Source of the DNA: Apiosordaria backusii
Taxonomy: Eukaryota; Ascomycota; Sordariomycetes; Sordariales; Lasiosphaeriaceae
DNA: 64,000 bases
Assembly: GCA_030549205.1 (NCBI GenBank)
Contig: JAUKTV010000010.1
Span: forward strand, 682,001-746,000
Direction: 5' to 3'
A model generated the notes under the pieces. The model ran no database searches. It saw only the letters and a program-made list of their open reading frames with translations, and was not told where the DNA came from. Below are positions 38,861 to 49,018 of this stretch, piece after piece. The stretch's first letter is position 1. Each line of letters opens with the position of its first letter. A program made the position numbers and the translations under genes.

Positions 38861-39288
38861 TATTATAAATATAAAAAAGCGCGAGGATAGTATAGGCTAA
38901 GCGAAAGATAAGAAATATAATAAGGATTTAGAATTTAGGATATAGATCTAAGGGATTTAGGATTTAGAATATAAATTTAAAGGATTTAGGATTTAAAATG
39001 TAAATCTAAGGAATTTAAAATTTAAAACGTAAATCCAAAGGATCTATATATTAAAAGATAGATCTAATAAAAAAGGAAGTCTTAATAGAAAATATATATA
39101 TATAAAGGAATTAAATAGCTTATAAATAATTCCGTAGTATACAATATAAGTTTAAATTCACAAGTTTTTTAAAATCTTAATTAAGATAAGCTATTATTAT
39201 ATACTCTTTAACTACATTAAACTAAATTATCTAAAAGCGCCTTTAATAGAGTATTCCTTTTAGAAGTTCTAGATAGGAGTTCGTTACA
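38861..39288 (+). mobile_element. RIP-decayed 3' LTR of the gypsy element
   Basis: The last 200 bp follow the solo LTR at 36301 base for base apart from C-to-T and G-to-A changes. Examples are the stretch with AATAATTCCGTAGTAT and the terminus GTTCGTTACA. A different minisatellite occupies its middle. The start is approximate. Confidence 0.7.
38922..39037 (+). repeat. Minisatellite, 4 x 29 bp, in the decayed LTR
   Basis: Four 29-bp units lie at 38922, 38951, 38980 and 39009, each built around GGATTTAGGATTTAAAAT. They diverge mostly by A/G and T/C changes. They occupy the place that the 52-bp units hold in the undamaged LTRs. Confidence 0.75.
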
Positions 39289-40559
39289 ATAATATTATAA
39301 AGCTATATAAAATAAACTTACTAAAGGCAGCTAAATTTTTAGAAAAGTTGTTAATTTAGAAGGATATAATTCGTAATAAAGTAATAATAGTAAAGCTATT
39401 AAAGTAACTTACCTATCTTCCTTTAATAATTATATAAGTAGCAGCCTATATTAATATAAAATAAGTCCCCCTTATTAAATACCTTAATTTATTATATAGC
39501 ACTTAATAAAATACAGTTAACTTAATAAGTATAGAGTTTTAAGATAATACTTAGTATTTAGGATCGTAAAATATAGTAATAATTATATAACTTATATCGT
39601 TCAATTAAATTTATAAGTCTAATAAAGTTACCGTTAATCTTCTATCATTTATATTATATATTAAACTTAAAGGAATTTTTTAAACGCTATTCCCTGGCTC
39701 TAAATCGATTATATAATTAGTTAATATAATTAGAACGTTATATATATATTCCTTTTTAACTAAGCAAAAGAATAGTAAGGTATTTAATATATATAGTTTA
39801 ATATATTTAATAACGTAGATCTAAGTTTAGTAAAAAGGCCTAACGGTAATAACGAATAAAAAGGCAACTTAATATCTTATAATAGTTTTTCCGTCTAATA
39901 ATTATTTGAATTATAATATATAAAGAAAGTACCTTCTATATATTATTAAGGTATTATAATATAGTAAAGAACTAGATATAAAGGAGAAATCCGATCTATT
40001 TTTCTAGGTTGGACGGTATTTAATAGTAGACAAATAAATCAAAAAAGCTACAAGGAATTTAAAAGAGGCTTGCTAATAGAGGAGTCGTTATTTTACTAAA
40101 GACTACCCTAACCGGCTTACATCACAGTACATACTTGTAAGAGCCTATAAAGTAAACGGCTAGGTTAAAGACGCTATTACGCTACTCGAGCAGGTCGTCG
40201 CCGTTCGTAAGAAAGTACTTGCCGAAGACCACCCTTCGCGGCTCGCGTCGTAGTACAAGCTTGCAGGAGCTTATAAAGCAAACGGCCAGGTCAAAGATGC
40301 TATTACGCTACTTAAACAGGTCGTCGCTATTAAGGCCAAAACCCTCGCCGAAGACCACCCTTCGCGGCTCGCATCGCAGCACGCACTCGCAGGAGCCTAC
40401 GAAGCCAACGGCCAGGTCAAAGACGCTATCGCGCTACTCGAGCAGGTCGTCGCCATTCGTAAGAGAGTACTCGCCGAAGACCACCCCGACCGGCTCGCTT
40501 CGCAACAGTGGCTTACATATATATTGGAAACCGCTGATCGAGATGAATCTATAGCATAG
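39289..40559 (+). pseudogene. NB-ARC/TPR NLR-type gene, 3' part, with graded RIP damage
   Basis: One frame can be followed from about 39300 to the TAG at 40557-40559, roughly 419 codons with no indel. It is peppered with TAA/TAG until about 40250. Its readable blocks match fungal NB-ARC proteins with TPR arrays: an ARC segment ending in a LxYLPLxIxxAAAYIN-type motif (about 39410-39450), a winged-helix-like region with VNLLSFI, and FPSNNYLN. Tetratricopeptide repeats then follow with a 126-bp (42-residue) period. Repeats begin LAEDHPSRLAS at 40218, 40344 and 40470. The last two are essentially undamaged, for example AGAYEANGQVKDAIALLEQV. Such receptors sense non-self and trigger cell death in fungi. 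The 5' part (NTPase and effector domains) is missing because the gypsy LTR ends at 39288. Confidence 0.85.
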
Positions 40560-41882
40560 TAGGAGTCACTAATCAATATTTTATTATTTTCATACCTCTG
40601 CCCTTACCCGAGTCGTAGGGGCTAGGGCCATTTTATATTGTGAATTATGCTTCGAGAATGTTCTGGAATCAACTCGAATGGATGGGAAAATATATTCAAC
40701 TTTGTCAACGCTATCAACCAGATTAGTAACGTCCTCCATTTGAGGCGCGGAGAGTGATGAGTAATGATAGCAGACGGAGATCAAGCAAACGGGGGCAGAG
40801 TGTAGCTGGAACATTGTATACAGACCTTGGATGTCTCTTGTGAAGGCGTTGGCGAAGAAAGGACAAGCGCGAATACACGCAGCTTCCCGCCCAGTCATAA
40901 AGTATGTCTTCACTTTCCGGCCCGTTCCAGTGTCACGACTTTCCAACATGTCTGTTATGCTCAGGGCCATAAGCCACGAGGCCGAGAATCGTCCAGACAA
41001 CCCTCCACAGCTTTCACGAACCCGGTTTACCAGCAGAGCCTCTTGTTCCGGCCTCCTCGCTATGCCCAGGCGTGGATCGTTTCACCCGTTCCTTGCTATC
41101 CCAGATCGGATGCAAGGCCGGATATCGTGTCCATAATAGATCCGGTATATGGAATAACCATAAGGCCATAAACCTAAGCGTAGCTATAATAGAAAGACTT
41201 TCCCCACTATACGAACCCAGCTATATAAATCTGTAATCCGCTAGTTCGGAATGAAGTGGGTTTTCCCATTGGATAGAGGTAGTTAGAATAGCAACCTCGG
41301 CCGTTCTAGGTTCCCTTTGTTCAAATAACTCTTTACCTAGTTGAACAGATTGTCCACTTAGTTACTTGAGGCCTAATTTGCCTACGTCTTGCTAGTCCCT
41401 ATCCCTTTACTGTATTAAGGTACGACTTAGTTGAAGCCGGTTTGGGTATGCTAGTTTGCCTTGTTACCGTAATAAAATGGTATAAGCCTTTGTAGAGAAT
41501 CTAAAGGGTCTTTTAGTATTATGAATGTGACGTAGGGCGTCTTTCGCTGTTCTAGCTTTTCTTGAGAAATGGAGAAAATTGCATTTAGGATATCAATATT
41601 AAATACGAAAAAAAAAAAAAAAATTCTTATAGAGAAGTGAGATAAGGGAAGAGAAAACTCAAGTTTGTTGCTTGTAATTCTAATTTTAGCTTTCGGCAAG
41701 TTTAACCGGGGTGGCAGAATGGGCCCCAGGCATCGCTACGATCAATACACCTCCGGTATAGGGTAGCATACCCCCTATATAGGCCAAATCCGGTGCAGCA
41801 CCGGCCCACTTACGAAGAAGGCAATTCTCAAAGTCGACATTCGGAACAGGAACTGGTCTGTTTCCATTCCATTTATGTCCAC
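40560..41882. other. Intergenic, no confident gene
   Basis: GC is moderate to about 41150, then TA-rich decayed-looking DNA runs to about 41690, including a 16-base A run near 41610. Minus-strand frames at 40590-41000 and 41686-41919 start on TTG and GTG, and I recognise neither. The second may be part of the 3' UTR of the neighbouring small gene. Confidence 0.5.
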
Positions 41883-42212
41883 CTATCCACATGTTTGGTT
41901 TCCCTGAGATGATCCCCACAAATTCCCTGCTAATACACCAGCAGCTACACCGGTACCCAGACCTTGAATGACCCCGTTCACAACCGCTGCTCCGGCGCCT
42001 CCTGCTCCGGCGCTTTGGAGAATGGCGAAGACGCTCCCGGCTACGACATTTCCGATCATGCTTTGCGCTGCGGCTGCAATGGATCCTGTGATGTCAGCAC
42101 ACAAGTTAGTTTGAACCAGGATTCAAAAATAAAAGTCAGGACTCCTACCTGCGATTATGCCGCCTGGGCCAAAACCAGCTGCTGCGAAGAGAGGTGCTGC
42201 GAAGAGGACCAT
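41883..42212 (-). CDS. ISG12/IFI6-27-like small membrane protein 1
   Basis: Two exons, 42212-42149 and 42085-41883, encode 88 residues. The 63-bp intron has a GTAGGA donor, a GCTGAC branch site and a CACAG acceptor, and joins a Gly codon in phase 1. The protein is almost entirely Gly, Ala and hydrophobic residues. The spliced core GPGGIIAGSIAAAAQSMIG continues into NVVAGSVFAILQSAGAGGAG, the signature of the ISG12/IFI6-27 family (Ifi-6-16). In animals these are interferon-induced membrane proteins of mitochondria or ER linked to apoptosis. Fungal members are common and uncharacterised. Two membrane-spanning stretches are likely. The second such gene follows at 43039. No signal for regulation is visible. 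The family call is confident; the function is not. Confidence 0.85.
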
Positions 42213-43038
42213 TTTTGTGCTTGTTCGCTCCCTCTGGAAGGATGATCACTGTAGGGAGTGGTGATGATTTGTTGGGCGGGCTCTGTTTAGTCTTCTGGGA
42301 TGTTGCCTGAGGGAGGAAGGTGGAAGAGACTGGGTGGCTGGCTTTCGAGTCAGCCCGTACTGTGAGGGAGGGTGTCGGATGGCAGAGAAGGGGGTAGGTT
42401 GTTGATGTGGGTGACGCTGCGTGACTGAAGGCAAAGTTGATGATGGAGGAAGAAGAGGTAAGCTTCTAAGCATCTATGATGGCGGTGAAATATATGTCAT
42501 CGTCAATGAAGGTTATCACTCTTTCATGTGTTTGCCTGACTTGCTGGAGCCATGGCTACAATTATGGAAATTTCCACAGGAATCTCTCACCTTGTTTGCT
42601 TTGTACGCTTTGAATTTTGAATGGCTTTTGAACTTTCTTGCCCATGTCTGGGGGCAGAGTTGATTCACACCGTGACTGACACATTTACCCTTCCAATGTT
42701 GTTGATGTCAGGTAGGTAGGATAAGGAATTGCATGGTACACCAGGCACAAAGCGTGATGTGTCGAAAAGATCGTTATATTATTTGAGCTATCTTGAAAAG
42801 ACTTTAGTTCATCCTTCAAATTGTGTGAAAGGATCCGGTGAATAGGGCGTGGAATCAGAACCAAGCCCAGCCTTCTTCCCATTATTTATCTGTTTAGGTA
42901 GGGTAGGATCGTGCGGATTTCTTGACAAGAGCAGATCCTACACCGTTGGAAACTCGTTAGCATCAAAACAAGGGCAAAGAAGAAGGTGAGCCTTACCTTG
43001 TGGCTAGCGTCCAGTCGGCGTTGGTATGCATAATCCGT
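42213..43038. other. Intergenic between the two ISG12-like genes
   Basis: This 826-bp stretch carries the promoter of the first gene and the 3' UTR of the second. Frames at 42246-42882 are short and unlike any family I know. Confidence 0.5.
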
Positions 43039-43439
43039 TCATATATGCATTACCATGAGCCAGGTCAATGCCACAGAGATGAAATAAAGAGCCCATATAA
43101 CAAAGGCGCCGCCCAGAAATATCGCAAAAGCCAAGCTCCAGCAAATCCATCGCGCAATCGCTCCAGCTAGACCCCAAACTCTAGGCCCGGCGCTCTGTAA
43201 AGCTCCAAGCAAGCCTTCAGCCGTGATGCTTCCGATATAGCTTTGAATCCAGGAAGTAAATATTCCTGTTTAAAATCACAGTTAGTAAAAATCATGGTCA
43301 AAAGAACACGAAGGATAAAAAACGTAGTAACATTACCTGCGGCGATCCATCCAGCACAAAACACGAGGAGAAGTTGGATCCGATCAAACTGAGCGGGTTG
43401 AATCCGATCGAATTGAAGATCAAATATGATCCGCGCCAT
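43039..43439 (-). CDS. ISG12/IFI6-27-like small membrane protein 2
   Basis: Exons 43439-43337 and 43265-43039 encode 109 residues plus TGA. The 71-bp intron has a GTAATG donor, an ACTAAC branch site and an AACAG acceptor. It splits the same Gly codon, in the same phase, as in the first gene. The spliced core AGWIAAGIFTSWIQSYIG is followed by a LLGALQSAGPRVWGLAGA segment, a diverged ISG12/IFI6-27 domain. A third hydrophobic segment rich in Trp and Phe ends the protein (WICWSLAFAIFLGGAFVIWA). The hydrophilic N-terminus repeats FDRIQ. The shared intron position and tandem arrangement point to an old duplication. Confidence 0.8.
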
Positions 43440-44982
43440 GTTGATGATCGTGATTCTTTCGGTTGTGTCAAGGTAATGTAGGCAAGGTAGATCAGGTAAT
43501 GATAAGGAGGTCGATGATGTTCAAATTGTGGTTTGTAGAGAAAGCCGAGGCTTGGAAAATGAGAAAAAGTTCTTTTCTTTGCTCTTTCGATATTATGGCA
43601 GGAAGTCGCAGAGAGGAAGGAGCTTTCGATCTTGTCTCTTATCAACAAATGAAGTGCTATTCTCTCCTGCATCTTTCTGCCTTAGGGTAAGGTACCTGAG
43701 GTTTTAGAGTATCGATGGCAGTCAAGTAGTAACTGGCCCGTCAGCCTCGCGTTTTCTAAGCTTGACAGTGTACAACTACTTACGCACTCACTGCTTACCA
43801 AGGTTTCCATGTATTTGCATTTCTTGCGTACTGCCACTGGTTATATGGCGGCAGGCAGTGGTTTTATGGTGCCGTGGAAGCCCGACCATCGATTCAAGAT
43901 GCATTTTCCATGGTGGGTACCGGGTACAAACGACATACTGGTCCATGATGGTGAAAGTTGAGTGAAGCGGACAGATGGATGAAAGGACGTTGCTAGTCAC
44001 AGCTCACGATGCTAGGATGTTACTTTCTTTGACCCATGGGAGACATAAAAGATGAGGTTAGTACGACATGTGCTCGCATAAGCTCCATGGAGGGAGAATG
44101 AACACCAAGATTCCAGTACAACCTCAAGGCTGGCTGTTGGGTAACCTCAACCCAAAGTTTGCGGTCTCACAGACGGGCACGCCGATTCGCTCGCTGATCA
44201 GATGATCTGATAAACACCCGACCTGTGTCAAGGAACACCCATCTCTAGAGAAGCGGCTGGGAACATCGACGTCAACCAAAGATCAAGCACGACGAAATAC
44301 GCATTTTCTCATTTGACGTTTAACCCAGGTCGGAAAACCCGTCTCTATGCGCAAAAGCTTGATGGCTACTGCACGGCTGTCAACTGGAGATCGACCTGGT
44401 CCCGAGCGGGTATTCTGCATGCCAAGGTGGATAAATCAGGTTGGCCAGGGATTGTCTGAATGGATTGATCTCCAAATCGTGGGCATCATCGTGGTGAGAC
44501 AGGCTCGACCAAGACTGCCTATATCATTGACTGAGAAGCTCGCTTAGGAACTGGAGAGAAAATTGTCTGAGTGAGACAAATGATGGTGGAATGCAATGGA
44601 CCTAGGAAAAAGTCAACCGCCACTGAAAGCAGCACTGGAGGAAGACCTGCAAGCCAGGCGAAAAAGCGGACCTATGTTGGCTGAATGCGCCCCTCCTTCA
44701 GCGGCTCAGCCAACCACCGCAGCCGTGCCCGGAACTGGAACGCGGGCTCTTTTTGGTCAACTGATGCGACGTGACAGTGCATTCTTCATGTGAACAAAGA
44801 GGCCAAAGAAGTGGCCACTTCCTTCAGGCAATTAAGCCCCGAAGTTCCCATCCAGAAGGCTGGGAAGAAAGGTACCTATATAGATGTCGCGCCGTCCTTT
44901 CGAATCTTGAGCTTCTCTCATCGCAACAACTCCAAACAACAACGACCACATAATACCCCAGACACCCCTCGCAAACGCCATC
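43440..44982. other. Intergenic, no confident gene
   Basis: About 1.5 kb of GC-normal sequence. Several short frames (43463-43690, 43762-43965, 44347-44547, 44596-44793) lack family resemblance and credible context. I see no RNA gene. Confidence 0.5.
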
Positions 44983-45129
44983 ATGAATCTCGACAGCTAC
45001 AAGAAGGTTAACACCTACATGGAGGAGGAAGACCAGGAGCAAGGAACTGGCGACAGAGTAACATGGATTGTTTGCGGGACGCTCGTGGGCGCGTTCCCGT
45101 TTGCTGTGTGGATTTGGAGCAAATGCTGA
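44983..45129 (+). CDS. Small single-helix membrane protein, 48 residues
   Basis: The ATG at 44983 has a good context (CGCCATCATGA). The frame reads MNLDSYKKVNTYMEEEDQ, then a short polar stretch and one hydrophobic helix (VTWIVCGTLVGAFPFAVWIW) before SKC and TGA. A GTGAGT donor just downstream and a TTAG acceptor near 45200 suggest a spliced 3' UTR. I do not recognise the family. It could be a small subunit of a membrane complex. Support is the start context, the clean helix and position; it is shorter than the usual ORF cut-off. Confidence 0.5.
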   Translation: MNLDSYKKVNTYMEEEDQEQGTGDRVTWIVCGTLVGAFPFAVWIWSKC

Positions 45130-45671
45130 GCGATGGTGAGTGCTTCTTCTGTCCCGCTATCTATCCATCACCGGAGTAATGCGCTGACAGCCTGTGGCTT
45201 AGAAATACGACTGTGGTAAAAAAACGGCGTTTTGGATTTTAAGCAACGTAAAATTTCTCGTATCAAGCGCTCGATACCTGGCAGGCAGATCGGAAGAAGC
45301 AGAGACTAGCATATACATCATCGCGCGCATACACAGGCACACAGGGAGGGACGGGAGGACACATCTTTGCCGGACGCATTGCGCACACAACTGGCGTCGG
45401 AAACCGCGCGGGGGAGTTTTGGCTGATTTTCAGTTGAGGGATGGCATTTCCAACGGCGGGGATTTGGAGGAGCGGGGAACACAGGAGTGGATCAAAAACC
45501 CCATGGCCCACTAGTTTGCATTTCACCGCCTTTTGGCAGAATAAGATACCCCACTAAAATTTTCAAGTCGATCGCATTCTCCAAGCTCCGAGCTTTTGCT
45601 GCCAATTTGCTTTTGCTTTGCGCGCCGTGCTCTCTCACATTTGTCGCAACAACCACAACACCCCAGACATC
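45130..45671. other. Intergenic, promoter side of ESF1
   Basis: No gene was recognised. The last 100 bp before the ESF1 ATG are C-, T- and A-rich, with CAACAACCACAACACC close to the start. This resembles a fungal 5' UTR. Confidence 0.5.
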
Positions 45672-47861
45672 ATGCCCAAACCAACAAAAAAGCCCACCGG
45701 CGAGGCGCCGCGAATCAAAGACGCCCGCTTCGCCAACTTCGAGACCGATCCCCGCTTCCAGTTGCCCTCGAAGAGGAACATCAAGACCAAGCTCGACAAG
45801 CGCTTCTCTCGCGTGCTGAACGATGACGAGTTTACCGCCACGGCCAAGGTTGATCGATATGGCAGGAAGATAAAGACGGACTCCAAAAAAAAGGCCCTGG
45901 AGAGGTTATACGAGGATGAAGAGGATGGCTCTGGATCGGGTTCGGGGTCAGATGATGAAGACGAAGAGGTGAAGGATGCAGAGGTGGAAAAGGACGATAT
46001 CGTCCGCCGCGAACTCGAGAAAGCCGATAAGAAATACGACCCGGCAAGAGACGGCGGTTTTTCCTCGTCTGAGGATGATTCTGACTCTGATGATTCGGAA
46101 CAGGATGAGGAGCCGGAGGTGGATGACAGGGAGGAGGAATCACGGCCGGGGATTAGGTTGAAGAGAGAGAAGGAGGAGGTGCCGGAGGGTGAGATTACCA
46201 ATCGGTTTGCGGTGGTGAATATTGATTGGGATCATATCAAGTCCGTGGACTTGATGGCGCTTTTCTCGAGTTTTGTTCCTCCAGGGGGGAGGATTGAGAA
46301 GGTGTCGATATATCCCAGTGAGTTTGGGAAGGAGAGGATGCAAAGGGAGGAATTGGAGGGGCCACCAAGGGAAATTTTCAAGGAGGGCAAGGGTGAGGAT
46401 AGTGACGAGGAGGATGAGGAGTCAGAGGCTTTCAGCGACGAGGAAGACGAGGACTCTGATGAGGAGGTAAAGAAAGAGTTGTTGGCTGAGGGGGATGACC
46501 AAGATTTCGACAGCGATAAGCTGAGGACATATCAGCTGGATCGGTTACGGTACTACTATGCGGTGGCGGTTTGCTCGGACAAGGGCACAGCGCACAAGAT
46601 CTATGAGGCGACGGATGGTAGCGAATATCTATCTTCATCGAACTTCCTCGACTTGCGATTCATTCCGGATGATACCACATTCGACGACGAACCAAGAGAC
46701 GAGTGCACAGTTGTGCCTCCAGGGTACAAGCCAGTCGACTTTGTGACCGACGCGCTGCAGCATTCCAAGGTGAAGCTCACCTGGGACATGCACCCGGAAG
46801 AGGTCAGCCGAACAGAGTCCATCAAGAAGGCGTTCTCTGGCAGCAAAAACGACATCGCCGAGAACGATCTCCGGGCCTACCTAGCTAGCGACAGCTCTGG
46901 CGACGAAGAAGAATTTGAGGAGGAAGAACCAGAAGCTCCTGCGGCCGACGCCGAGGACGAAGAGGAAGCCGAAAAGCCCCTCAGCAAAAAGGAGCTCGCC
47001 CGCCGAAAAATGCGCGCTGCACTCGGCCTCCCCGAGGAACCTGTCGCCAAGAAGTCCAAGTCTGCCACCCCAGCAGGCGAAATGGAAATCACCTTCACCC
47101 CCGCTTTGTCTGGGGAATCCACCAAGAAGCCCGAAGCCGAAGAAACCACCATCGAGAAATACAAGCGCAGAGAACGGGAGCGGAAAGAAGCCAAGAGGCA
47201 AAAGATGCTCGCCAGGCGCAAGGGTCTCGATCCTGAGGCTATGGACGGCTCTGACGTTGAAGAAGTCGTTGCTGGCGACAATGCTGGAGGTGACGACCTC
47301 GGCTTTGACGACCCCTTCTTCACCTCTGAGCCCATCGAGAAGTCTAAGTCCGCCATCCGCAAGGAGGAGCGCCTTAAAAAGCGGGCCGACAAGCAGAGGG
47401 AGGAGGAAGAGGGTGCCGCTGCCAAGGCTCAACTGGAACTTCTCATGGCTGATGAGAAGGGCGATGGAGAGCATCTGGATCACTTTGACATGAGGGAGGT
47501 GATCAAGGCTGAGAAGCAAAAGGGCAAGAAGGGGAAGAAGAACAAGGGCAAGAAGCCTGTGGCTGAAGAGGGTCTGCAGGATGGGTTCAAGATGGACGTG
47601 GATGACGAGCGCTTCAAGGCTGTGTTTGAGAGCCATGAGTTTGCTATTGACCCGTCTAATCCCAAGTTCAAGGCGACGGAGGGGATGAAGAAACTGTTGG
47701 AGGAGGGGAGGAAGAAGAGGAAGGCGGGTCATGATTATGAACCTAGGAGTAACACTAAGAACAAGAAGGTCAAGGCTTCTGCGAAGGGTGCTGATGATGG
47801 AGGAGAGCTGAGTAATCTGGTGGAGGCGGTCAAGAGGAAGGCGAAGGCGAATCGGAGGTAG
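45672..47861 (+). CDS. ESF1: Pre-rRNA-processing protein Esf1
   Basis: The single-exon gene encodes 729 residues. I chose the ATG at 45672 (MPKPTKKPTGEAPRIKD). The frame runs further upstream only from a TTG. Esf1 is a nucleolar factor of the small-subunit processome, needed for early 18S rRNA maturation. Visible features are the conserved N-terminal block DARFANFETDPRFQLPSK and a first acidic, serine-rich stretch (about 80-160). An RRM-like core begins at NRFAVVNIDWDHIKSVDL (about 177), and further Asp/Glu runs follow. A Lys-rich coiled region follows (about 500-640), then the C-terminal NUC153 domain (about 645-672, EFAIDPSNPKFKATEGM), and the protein ends in a basic tail. Length and order match the family. 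It is a housekeeping gene and looks intact. Confidence 0.95.
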   Translation: MPKPTKKPTGEAPRIKDARFANFETDPRFQLPSKRNIKTKLDKRFSRVLNDDEFTATAKVDRYGRKIKTDSKKKALERLYEDEEDGSGSGSGSDDEDEEVKDAEVEKDDIVRRELEKADKKYDPARDGGFSSSEDDSDSDDSEQDEEPEVDDREEESRPGIRLKREKEEVPEGEITNRFAVVNIDWDHIKSVDLMALFSSFVPPGGRIEKVSIYPSEFGKERMQREELEGPPREIFKEGKGEDSDEEDEESEAFSDEEDEDSDEEVKKELLAEGDDQDFDSDKLRTYQLDRLRYYYAVAVCSDKGTAHKIYEATDGSEYLSSSNFLDLRFIPDDTTFDDEPRDECTVVPPGYKPVDFVTDALQHSKVKLTWDMHPEEVSRTESIKKAFSGSKNDIAENDLRAYLASDSSGDEEEFEEEEPEAPAADAEDEEEAEKPLSKKELARRKMRAALGLPEEPVAKKSKSATPAGEMEITFTPALSGESTKKPEAEETTIEKYKRRERERKEAKRQKMLARRKGLDPEAMDGSDVEEVVAGDNAGGDDLGFDDPFFTSEPIEKSKSAIRKEERLKKRADKQREEEEGAAAKAQLELLMADEKGDGEHLDHFDMREVIKAEKQKGKKGKKNKGKKPVAEEGLQDGFKMDVDDERFKAVFESHEFAIDPSNPKFKATEGMKKLLEEGRKKRKAGHDYEPRSNTKNKKVKASAKGADDGGELSNLVEAVKRKAKANRR

Positions 47862-47986
47862 ATTATCAGCTATATTTCTTGATTTGATATCTCAGCATGT
47901 AATAGAACACCATTGGCAAACAGCAAAAGTAGGTATGTTTCGACACCCCATTATGTAACAATCGTTTGTGAAGTATCTCGCAAATT

Positions 47987-49018
47987 CTACCTCTCAGCCC
48001 CAACAACAAGATGACAAAACTTGGGATAGGCATCACTGCAAAGTCTTGCAGTAGCAGCCTCAACAGCAGCAGCTCCTTCTTTCCCATTGAACCAATCGAC
48101 CGCCTCCGATCCCAACTCCCAAAGCGTCTTCCCCGCCAGGAACATCACCCCTAGAAATAGAAACCCAAGCAGGACCACAACCAAGAACTGCAAAACACAC
48201 CACCAAGTGCTGTGGCATTGCCTCTGCTGCTGCTTCTCGCTCTCCAAATCCAACCCTTGGACCAGGCTGGGCGTGATCTCGAGCTCTTCAACCTCCTCGT
48301 TGTAGTACTCCCTCAGTTCTGTATTTTTGGAAGAAGGAAAGCAGCTGAAAGGTCCCCAGAGGTTCTTGAACTTGGGCTCATTCTCGGGTTGGTAATTGTG
48401 GTGGTGGTGAAGAGGGAGGAGAGGCATCTTCGCTGAGAGGGTGGATAAATGTCGGCTTTGATGAACTGGGCGGGTAGGTGGTGTGATCTTGGGGGTGAGA
48501 GTAGGGCGGGGGAAGAAAGTTAATGACGGCGGAGCGCGGGGTTTGTAAGCTTTCTTAGGGTTGGCGTTAGCAGAAGAGGGGAAGACAGGAGCGGTGGCGG
48601 CGCTGGGGGAGGGGGCGAGGTAGTCATCTAGGTCTAGGTGGTCGGAGTAGCAATCTGATGAGGAGTCATTTTCGTTGTCAGGGGCGGTGCGGGTGAAGGA
48701 GGGGAAGGTTTGGTAGTTTTGGGGATGAGAGGGGGTGTAAGGGGGGTGGAACTGGGAGTAGGTCGGGGGTAGAGGGAAGAGGGAGGTGTGCTGAGAGATG
48801 GTGTCGTCGGTTTCGTCAGGGTTGGGGGCTGGTTTGGCTTGATGGCGCATGTTGGTTGGGACGTAGTGATAGCCGGAGGAGAGAATGGTGGAAGTCGTCA
48901 TGTCCGGCGTGTTGGTGACTGGGTGGGGGGTGGCCTTGTAATCAGTGTTGCCGATGCCGATGTCGATGGTGTCCCAGTTGGAGTGATTGAAGATGGGGCT
49001 CATGGGTGAGCGTGACAT
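47987..49018 (-). CDS. Single-pass membrane protein, uncharacterised
   Basis: This 343-residue ORF has an ATG start (49018) and no intron. Residues 1-260 are low-complexity, rich in Pro, Ser, Thr and His, with tyrosine-containing PPxY-like strings (PPTYSQFHPPYTP) that could serve as WW-domain ligands. One strong transmembrane helix lies at about 274-296 (LQFLVVVLLGFLFLGVMFLA). A 45-residue tail carries two cysteines. With no signal peptide, the likely topology is a long cytosolic N-terminus and a short lumenal or external tail. It is convergent with ESF1. I do not recognise the family. Confidence 0.65.
   Translation of the reverse strand: MSRSPMSPIFNHSNWDTIDIGIGNTDYKATPHPVTNTPDMTTSTILSSGYHYVPTNMRHQAKPAPNPDETDDTISQHTSLFPLPPTYSQFHPPYTPSHPQNYQTFPSFTRTAPDNENDSSSDCYSDHLDLDDYLAPSPSAATAPVFPSSANANPKKAYKPRAPPSLTFFPRPTLTPKITPPTRPVHQSRHLSTLSAKMPLLPLHHHHNYQPENEPKFKNLWGPFSCFPSSKNTELREYYNEEVEELEITPSLVQGLDLESEKQQQRQCHSTWWCVLQFLVVVLLGFLFLGVMFLAGKTLWELGSEAVDWFNGKEGAAAVEAATARLCSDAYPKFCHLVVGAER

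Larger units (their letters stand above)
25631..39288 (+). mobile_element. Ty3/gypsy retrotransposon, RIP-decayed and split by insertions
   Basis: A gypsy reverse transcriptase is readable at about 26826-27000. It begins near an MPxG-like start, and the YxDDILIYxxT motif survives as a YFINILIYLYT-like string at about 26943-26975. RNase H follows to about 27900 and an integrase-like region to about 28620. Later insertions are SINE S2, X6, X7 (itself holding copia D), the solo LTR at 36301 and X8. A purine-rich tract precedes the decayed 3' LTR at about 38861-39288, which ends GTTCGTTACA and matches the solo LTRs. No 5' LTR was recognised. No frame is open. Confidence 0.7.

Noticed and set aside
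40219..40554. Plus-strand frame of 111 codons
   Set aside because: It is a shifted reading of the NB-ARC/TPR repeats; the true TPR frame is one base over.
40590..41000. Minus-strand frame of 136 codons
   Set aside because: It starts on TTG, has no family resemblance, overlaps equally long plus-strand frames, and lies next to decayed DNA.
41686..41919. Minus-strand frame of 77 codons after the first ISG12-like gene
   Set aside because: It starts on GTG, no splice joins it convincingly to the upstream gene, and its protein is not recognised.
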